From: Rummeliibacillus pycnus
GTDB lineage: Bacteria; Bacillota; Bacilli; Bacillales_A; Planococcaceae
DNA length: 64,000 bases
Assembly (NCBI RefSeq): GCF_002884495.1
Contig: NZ_KZ614145.1
Coordinates: 1,998,423-2,062,422, forward strand
Reading direction: 5' to 3'
Shown here: positions 60,166 through 64,000 of the stretch, piece after piece
How the letters are laid out: each line of letters begins with the position of its first letter
Numbering within the stretch: the stretch's first letter is position 1
Notes under the pieces: generated by a model
Database searches by the model: none
What the model saw: only the letters and a program-made list of their open reading frames with translations
Told to the model about the DNA's origin: nothing
Position numbers and translations under genes: made by a program

Positions 60166-60699
60166 TTATTCGTCTGTTTGATCAAAATACTTAGCTAATG
60201 CAGCCAGTCTTGGATCCGTTTTTTGCGCGTCTTTTTCTTTTTGACTTAAAAACTCATCCTCCGTTAAATAAGACCAATCGGCATTATTTTTGGGAGCTGG
60301 ATTTTCAGCACCTTCTTTGAACACTTGTATCGGAATTTCTAATAAAATTAGTTCTTCTAATACAGGGTCAACATCAATCACTTCTCCTTCAACAGGATGA
60401 ACGTTATCATATTCATCTGCATTTATATCCTCAGACCAGCTAAAAACTTCATCTGATTCAATATTAAAAGGAAATTCGACATCTTCCCAAGTTCGTGAAC
60501 AAGGAAGTGTAAGTGTGCCTGTCAATTGAAAATGACAGTTCATTTGACCTGCACCAAATGTACAGAATCCTTTTACATGAACGGGTGTACTACGGCGAAT
60601 ATCCGTATTACGACGCATAAGTCCGTCCAATTGAACAAATTCGTCAATTGGCATCCCGTTTTGGCGATATTTAGATAATTGTGGGATTGCCCATTTCAT
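60166..60699 (-). CDS. ylbN: YceD/DUF177 protein (YlbN)
   Basis: A 177-residue protein of the DUF177 family, always beside rpmF and linked to 23S rRNA accumulation in E. coli and plants. The conserved core CHFQLTGTLTLPCSRTWED (about residues 55-73) with two Cys and the acidic segment after it are visible. The exact role is open. A GAGGTGATAAATGT site precedes the ATG. It is divergent from tmcAL. Confidence 0.93.
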   Translation of the reverse strand: MKWAIPQLSKYRQNGMPIDEFVQLDGLMRRNTDIRRSTPVHVKGFCTFGAGQMNCHFQLTGTLTLPCSRTWEDVEFPFNIESDEVFSWSEDINADEYDNVHPVEGEVIDVDPVLEELILLEIPIQVFKEGAENPAPKNNADWSYLTEDEFLSQKEKDAQKTDPRLAALAKYFDQTDE

Positions 60700-60825
60700 A
60701 CATTTATCACCTCAAGACAACAAAGTTGATTATATAATGCTAATTTATAGATGTCAAGATATTTTCTTGTCACTAGACAAAAGTCCTCGTATAATCATAT
60801 TACTAAGTATAAACGGGGTGAGGAA

Positions 60826-62025
60826 TTGATTGCAACTGGTGTAATTGTCGAATACAATCCATTTCATAACGGACATCTCTATCATATCAAACAATCTCGA
60901 GAACATACAGATGCAGATGTAATGATTGCCGTAATGAGTGGTCATTTTTTACAACGTGGTGAACCAGCATTTGTTGACAAGTGGACTAGAACGAAAATGG
61001 CACTAGCCAGTGGCGTGGATTTAGTTATTGAACTTCCATATGTTTATGCTACAGCCCAGGCTAGTGATTTTGCTAAGGGTGGTGTTCTATTACTAGAAGC
61101 ATTGCAATGTGATTTTTTATCATTTGGAAGTGAACAAGGAAATATTGCACCATTTTTGCATACTTACAGCCTTTTAGAGAACGAAAACGCTATGTTTCAA
61201 GAGGAAGTTCAGAAATTAATTAAAACCGGTTTAAGCTATCCTCATGCATTAAATACAGCCTATCAAAAGCTTATCCCAAATAGTGGGGTTACATACGCTG
61301 ATTTAACAAAGCCTAATAATGTTCTTGGCTATCATTACGTAGAAACTACTCAAAAATATAAAACACATGTGAAACCCATTACGATTCAACGTATTCAGGC
61401 AGGTTACCATGATACAATACGCGATAGCATGACAATTGCTAGTGCAACAGGTATTCGTCAAGCAATCCAAGAACAACATTCTATACAAAATGTTTCTTCT
61501 TTTTTGCCGGATACATCATTCCATGCATTAACAGATTGGTTTGAAGAATATCACCATTTTGCGAGTTGGGAACTTTTTTGGCCCTATTTAAGGTTTTCAA
61601 TTCTTCGATTAACACCTGCACAAATTGCTTCATATGCAGAAGTTACTGAAGGAATTGAATTTTTAATCATCCAAGCCGCTAAAGAATGCCGTGATTTTTC
61701 GAGCTTTATGCAAAAAGTAAAATCTAAGCGCTATACTTGGACAAGAATACAACGCATGATTACGCATATTTTCACAAACTTTACTTGGCAACAGCTTAAA
61801 TCAGTGAATCTTCCTAGCTATATTCGCTTACTTGGTATGACCCAAAATGGTCAACGTTATTTATCTGAAAGAAAAAAATTTTTTACATTACCAATTGTAA
61901 GTCGCGTGGCAAGTTCAAATGATGCCATGTTATTACAGGATATTCATGCAACCGATTTATATATGCTATCTCTTGGAAAAAACAAAATGGGCATGGATTA
62001 TAAAATCCCGCCCATTAGATATTAA
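60826..62025 (+). CDS. tmcAL: tRNA(Met) cytidine acetate ligase TmcAL (YlbM)
   Basis: A 399-residue nucleotidyltransferase-fold enzyme that forms N4-acetylcytidine at the wobble base of elongator tRNA-Met from acetate and ATP. The HxGH-type site is EYNPFHNGHLYHIK near the start, with MSGHFLQRGEPA and RTKMALASGVDLVIELP after it. The start is TTG at 60826, matching family N-termini (IATGVIVEYNPF) with GGGGTGAGG upstream; the longer upstream frame is not used. Its stop codon abuts that of the opposite-strand ylbL gene. Confidence 0.93.
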   Translation: MIATGVIVEYNPFHNGHLYHIKQSREHTDADVMIAVMSGHFLQRGEPAFVDKWTRTKMALASGVDLVIELPYVYATAQASDFAKGGVLLLEALQCDFLSFGSEQGNIAPFLHTYSLLENENAMFQEEVQKLIKTGLSYPHALNTAYQKLIPNSGVTYADLTKPNNVLGYHYVETTQKYKTHVKPITIQRIQAGYHDTIRDSMTIASATGIRQAIQEQHSIQNVSSFLPDTSFHALTDWFEEYHHFASWELFWPYLRFSILRLTPAQIASYAEVTEGIEFLIIQAAKECRDFSSFMQKVKSKRYTWTRIQRMITHIFTNFTWQQLKSVNLPSYIRLLGMTQNGQRYLSERKKFFTLPIVSRVASSNDAMLLQDIHATDLYMLSLGKNKMGMDYKIPPIRY

Positions 62026-63075
62026 TTATTTCTTTTCTGGAAGCTTTTCTAAATAGTTTAAAGCATCATCAACATTTTTTACGGGTACGATTTTCATTTT
62101 CGTACCTAATTTTTTTGCTTCTTTTAATGCTTCTTGGTAATTTGATTGAATTCCTGGATTCTTTTTCTTCACAATTGCTGGTAATGTATCGTTTGGTGCA
62201 AAGAAAATTTCAACTCCTGCATCATTTGCAGCAATTACTTTTTTATCGATTCCACCAATCCTACCAACCTCGCCTGTTTCCAACATTTCGCCTGTACCTG
62301 CAATATCGTACCCTTTTGTTAGGTCGCCTTTTGTTAATTGATCAATAATCTCTAAAGTAAACATTAATCCTGCTGATGGTCCGCCAATATCTTCTGCATT
62401 TATTGCTACATGCGGATTAGTAGTAATTGAAGTACTATCTGCAAACGATATACCTAAACCAATCTTTCCTTTTGCCCCTGGAATCTTTTTAAGTGTAATA
62501 ATTTTATCCATCGTTTTGCCATCGCGATTAATCTTAACTTTTACTTGATCATCAATTTTCTTTGTTTCTAAATAGTTAACAAGTTCTGAATGCTTATGAA
62601 CTTCTATTCCATCAACGCCGATCACTTCATCACCTGTTTTTAGAATTCCATCTGCAGCACCTTTTTCAACAACATAAAATACATACACTCCGTTGTAATG
62701 AACTTTATAATCAAGCCCCGTCTTTTTAAAAGCAACATATTTTGCATTAAACTGAGAATCTGACATAAGTTTTAGTTGGCGATTGTTGTAATCTTTGTCG
62801 CTTTCATTCGGACTTCTTACTTGGCTTGTTTTTAAAATTTCTTTTTCATCACTAAAATGAGCCAACGCATAGGTAAATGGAGTTGCTACAGACATTGCAA
62901 CTGTCATCATATTTAATTTTCCCTTACTAGGTTCATCAGCATGTTCAACTTTTACATAATGATCTAAATCATATGCACCGCCTGGCTGCATAATATAATA
63001 ATGCATCGGATAAACAAATCCTAGGATTATAAGCACCGTTACTATAATAAGTGCTAAAAACCTTTTTAATTTCAT
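62026..63075 (-). CDS. ylbL: SepM/YlbL-family PDZ and Lon-type membrane serine protease
   Basis: A 349-residue membrane-anchored protease. One N-terminal membrane segment (about 5-25), a PDZ domain (about 115-200, GAADGILKTGDEVIGVDG) and a Lon-like catalytic domain with Ser in GGPSAGLMF (about 230) and Lys in GGIDKKVIAA (about 275). Relatives process peptides (SepM) or act in DNA-damage cell-cycle control (YlbL, which degrades YneA). The start is ATG at 63075 with GGAGGTG; an in-frame upstream extension is rejected. Confidence 0.92.
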   Translation of the reverse strand: MKLKRFLALIIVTVLIILGFVYPMHYYIMQPGGAYDLDHYVKVEHADEPSKGKLNMMTVAMSVATPFTYALAHFSDEKEILKTSQVRSPNESDKDYNNRQLKLMSDSQFNAKYVAFKKTGLDYKVHYNGVYVFYVVEKGAADGILKTGDEVIGVDGIEVHKHSELVNYLETKKIDDQVKVKINRDGKTMDKIITLKKIPGAKGKIGLGISFADSTSITTNPHVAINAEDIGGPSAGLMFTLEIIDQLTKGDLTKGYDIAGTGEMLETGEVGRIGGIDKKVIAANDAGVEIFFAPNDTLPAIVKKKNPGIQSNYQEALKEAKKLGTKMKIVPVKNVDDALNYLEKLPEKK

Positions 63076-63217
63076 TTGGTCCACCTCCAATATAACAACC
63101 AACTTTAGACATATCCTATGACGCTACACCAGAAAATTTGTTCTCCGATAATTTACCTTATTTACTGTTTATTTAAGTTTATCACTAGTTCTTTTTTTCA
63201 TAAAATTATAAGAATGG

Positions 63218-64000
63218 ATGATGTGCATCATATTACATTACAGCAATATATTGCTATGCTGGATTTTTATTCTTTTATTACTTTTACAACCTGGACTAGC
63301 TCATGCAGGTGCCGATACAGGTATGGAACTCTTCATCGACCACTTATTTCCATATTTACTTCCATATCTAATTCTAACTCAATGGCTTTTGCGACTAACA
63401 AACGTTTCCAGTATACCGCAACAATCGAAATGGAAATTCTATTTACAAATTTATTTTCTTAGTGCATTAGGAGGTTTCCCAACAGGTGCTGCTACTATCA
63501 ATTTTCTGTTTAAACAACAACAAATAACAAAAAAAGAAGCACCGCTATTATTAGCTATTTGTCATGCTCCAAGTCCTCTTTTTGTTGTTGGTTTTGTTGG
63601 CGTTGAAATCCTTAAAAATCCTAATAGTGGTTGGTATATGTTAGCATTGATCCATTTTGTTAATATTGTCATGCTTACTGTTTTTATTCTTAAATTCCGA
63701 AAAATAAATACCTATCCGATGGTATCTCATCAACCTGATCCTGTTACATCGCCATTAATTGAAAGTATCAAAAATAGCTTACCTACAGTTCTATTAGTTG
63801 CAGCTACTGTTATTTTTTTCACAACTATTAGTTATGTATTGACTGAAACTTTGTTACGTTTTGTGGATCAATTACCTAATGGTATTATGGTTTCCCTTTA
63901 CAGTATTCTTGAAATGACATCGGGTTTGGATGCTTCGCAAAACTTATTTGCACATTCTAAATGGCTAGAACTAATTGTTATTACGATCCTATCCATGCAA
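63218..64000 (+). CDS. ylbJ: Sporulation integral membrane protein YlbJ, 5' part
   Basis: The frame opens at ATG 63218 (a second ATG follows at once) and is still open at the window edge, giving 261 residues of a longer protein. Several hydrophobic segments are seen. The N-terminal part has a cleavable-like or anchor signal and then ELFIDHLFPYLLPYLILTQW; the middle has LGGFPTGAATINFLF and CHAPSPLFVVGFVG, typical of the YlbJ/nucleoside-recognition (Gate) family. It is divergent from ylbL, as in Bacillus. Made in the mother cell, with no known reaction. The ribosome site is weak. Confidence 0.85.
   Translation, partial: MMCIILHYSNILLCWIFILLLLLQPGLAHAGADTGMELFIDHLFPYLLPYLILTQWLLRLTNVSSIPQQSKWKFYLQIYFLSALGGFPTGAATINFLFKQQQITKKEAPLLLAICHAPSPLFVVGFVGVEILKNPNSGWYMLALIHFVNIVMLTVFILKFRKINTYPMVSHQPDPVTSPLIESIKNSLPTVLLVAATVIFFTTISYVLTETLLRFVDQLPNGIMVSLYSILEMTSGLDASQNLFAHSKWLELIVITILSMQ

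Noticed and set aside
63118-63462. 114-codon plus-strand frame at the start of ylbJ
   Set aside because: The overlapping frame from 63218 gives clear YlbJ motifs and stays open to the window edge; this one is out of frame with it.

Overview
The window is an AT-rich (Firmicutes-like) chromosome segment from an endospore-forming member of the Bacillales. It carries spoIIGA-sigE-sigG, spoVD, spoVE, ylmC, an RsfA-like gene, a GerA-type germination operon and ylbJ. Gene order follows the conserved Bacillus backbone from ylbJ to prkC, but almost everything is on the minus strand. Several Bacillus-specific neighbours are absent: murE, murG and murB from the division cluster, remA between yloC and gmk, ylmD between ylmC and yggS, and a ylyA-like gene next to lspA. 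I infer a Planococcaceae/Lysinibacillus-like organism, many of which have L-lysine peptidoglycan; this is inference, not proof.

Layout, left to right. 1-10.4 kb is a minus-strand housekeeping run (yloC, gmk, rpoZ, coaBC, priA, def, fmt, rsmB, rlmN, prpC and the first codons of prkC), mostly with overlapping start and stop codons. 10.6-16.1 kb carries plus-strand rqcH and a three-gene spore germinant receptor operon. 16.1-19.0 kb is the only clearly accessory stretch: decayed DNA, a GC-richer RidA-family gene, a divergent HxlR regulator, a catechol-dioxygenase-like VOC gene and GC-rich palindromic repeats. 19.0-30.8 kb is the complete pyrimidine operon (pyrR-pyrP-pyrB-pyrC-carA-carB-pyrK-pyrD-pyrF-pyrE) with two PyrR-type attenuators. 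30.8-35.9 kb holds rluD, lspA and ileS with an isoleucine T-box. 35.9-41.8 kb has divIVA, ylmH, ylmG, sepF, yggS, ylmC, sigG, sigE and spoIIGA. 41.9-55.1 kb is the division and cell-wall cluster ftsZ, ftsA, divIB, spoVE, murD, mraY, spoVD, pbpB, ftsL, rsmH, mraZ. 55.3-64.0 kb has bshC, a DUF3397 gene, panE, an RsfA-like regulator, a crotonase-fold gene, rpmF, yceD, tmcAL, the ylbL/SepM protease and the 5' part of ylbJ.

The genes are linked by function as well as position: protein start and end processing with the PrpC/PrkC phosphorylation pair; pyrimidine synthesis under PyrR control; septum assembly (MraZ to FtsZ, SepF, DivIVA) next to the asymmetric-division sigma-factor cascade. Five transcription units begin with TTG codons backed by good ribosome sites.

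I found no CRISPR array, prophage, tRNA, rRNA or intact transposase, and no convincing new multigene system. The best leads are non-coding: a roughly 200-nt spacer of stacked hairpins between rpoZ and coaBC, a 152-bp element bounded by imperfect 21-bp inverted repeats between the T-box and ileS, and three copies of a GC-rich palindromic repeat.
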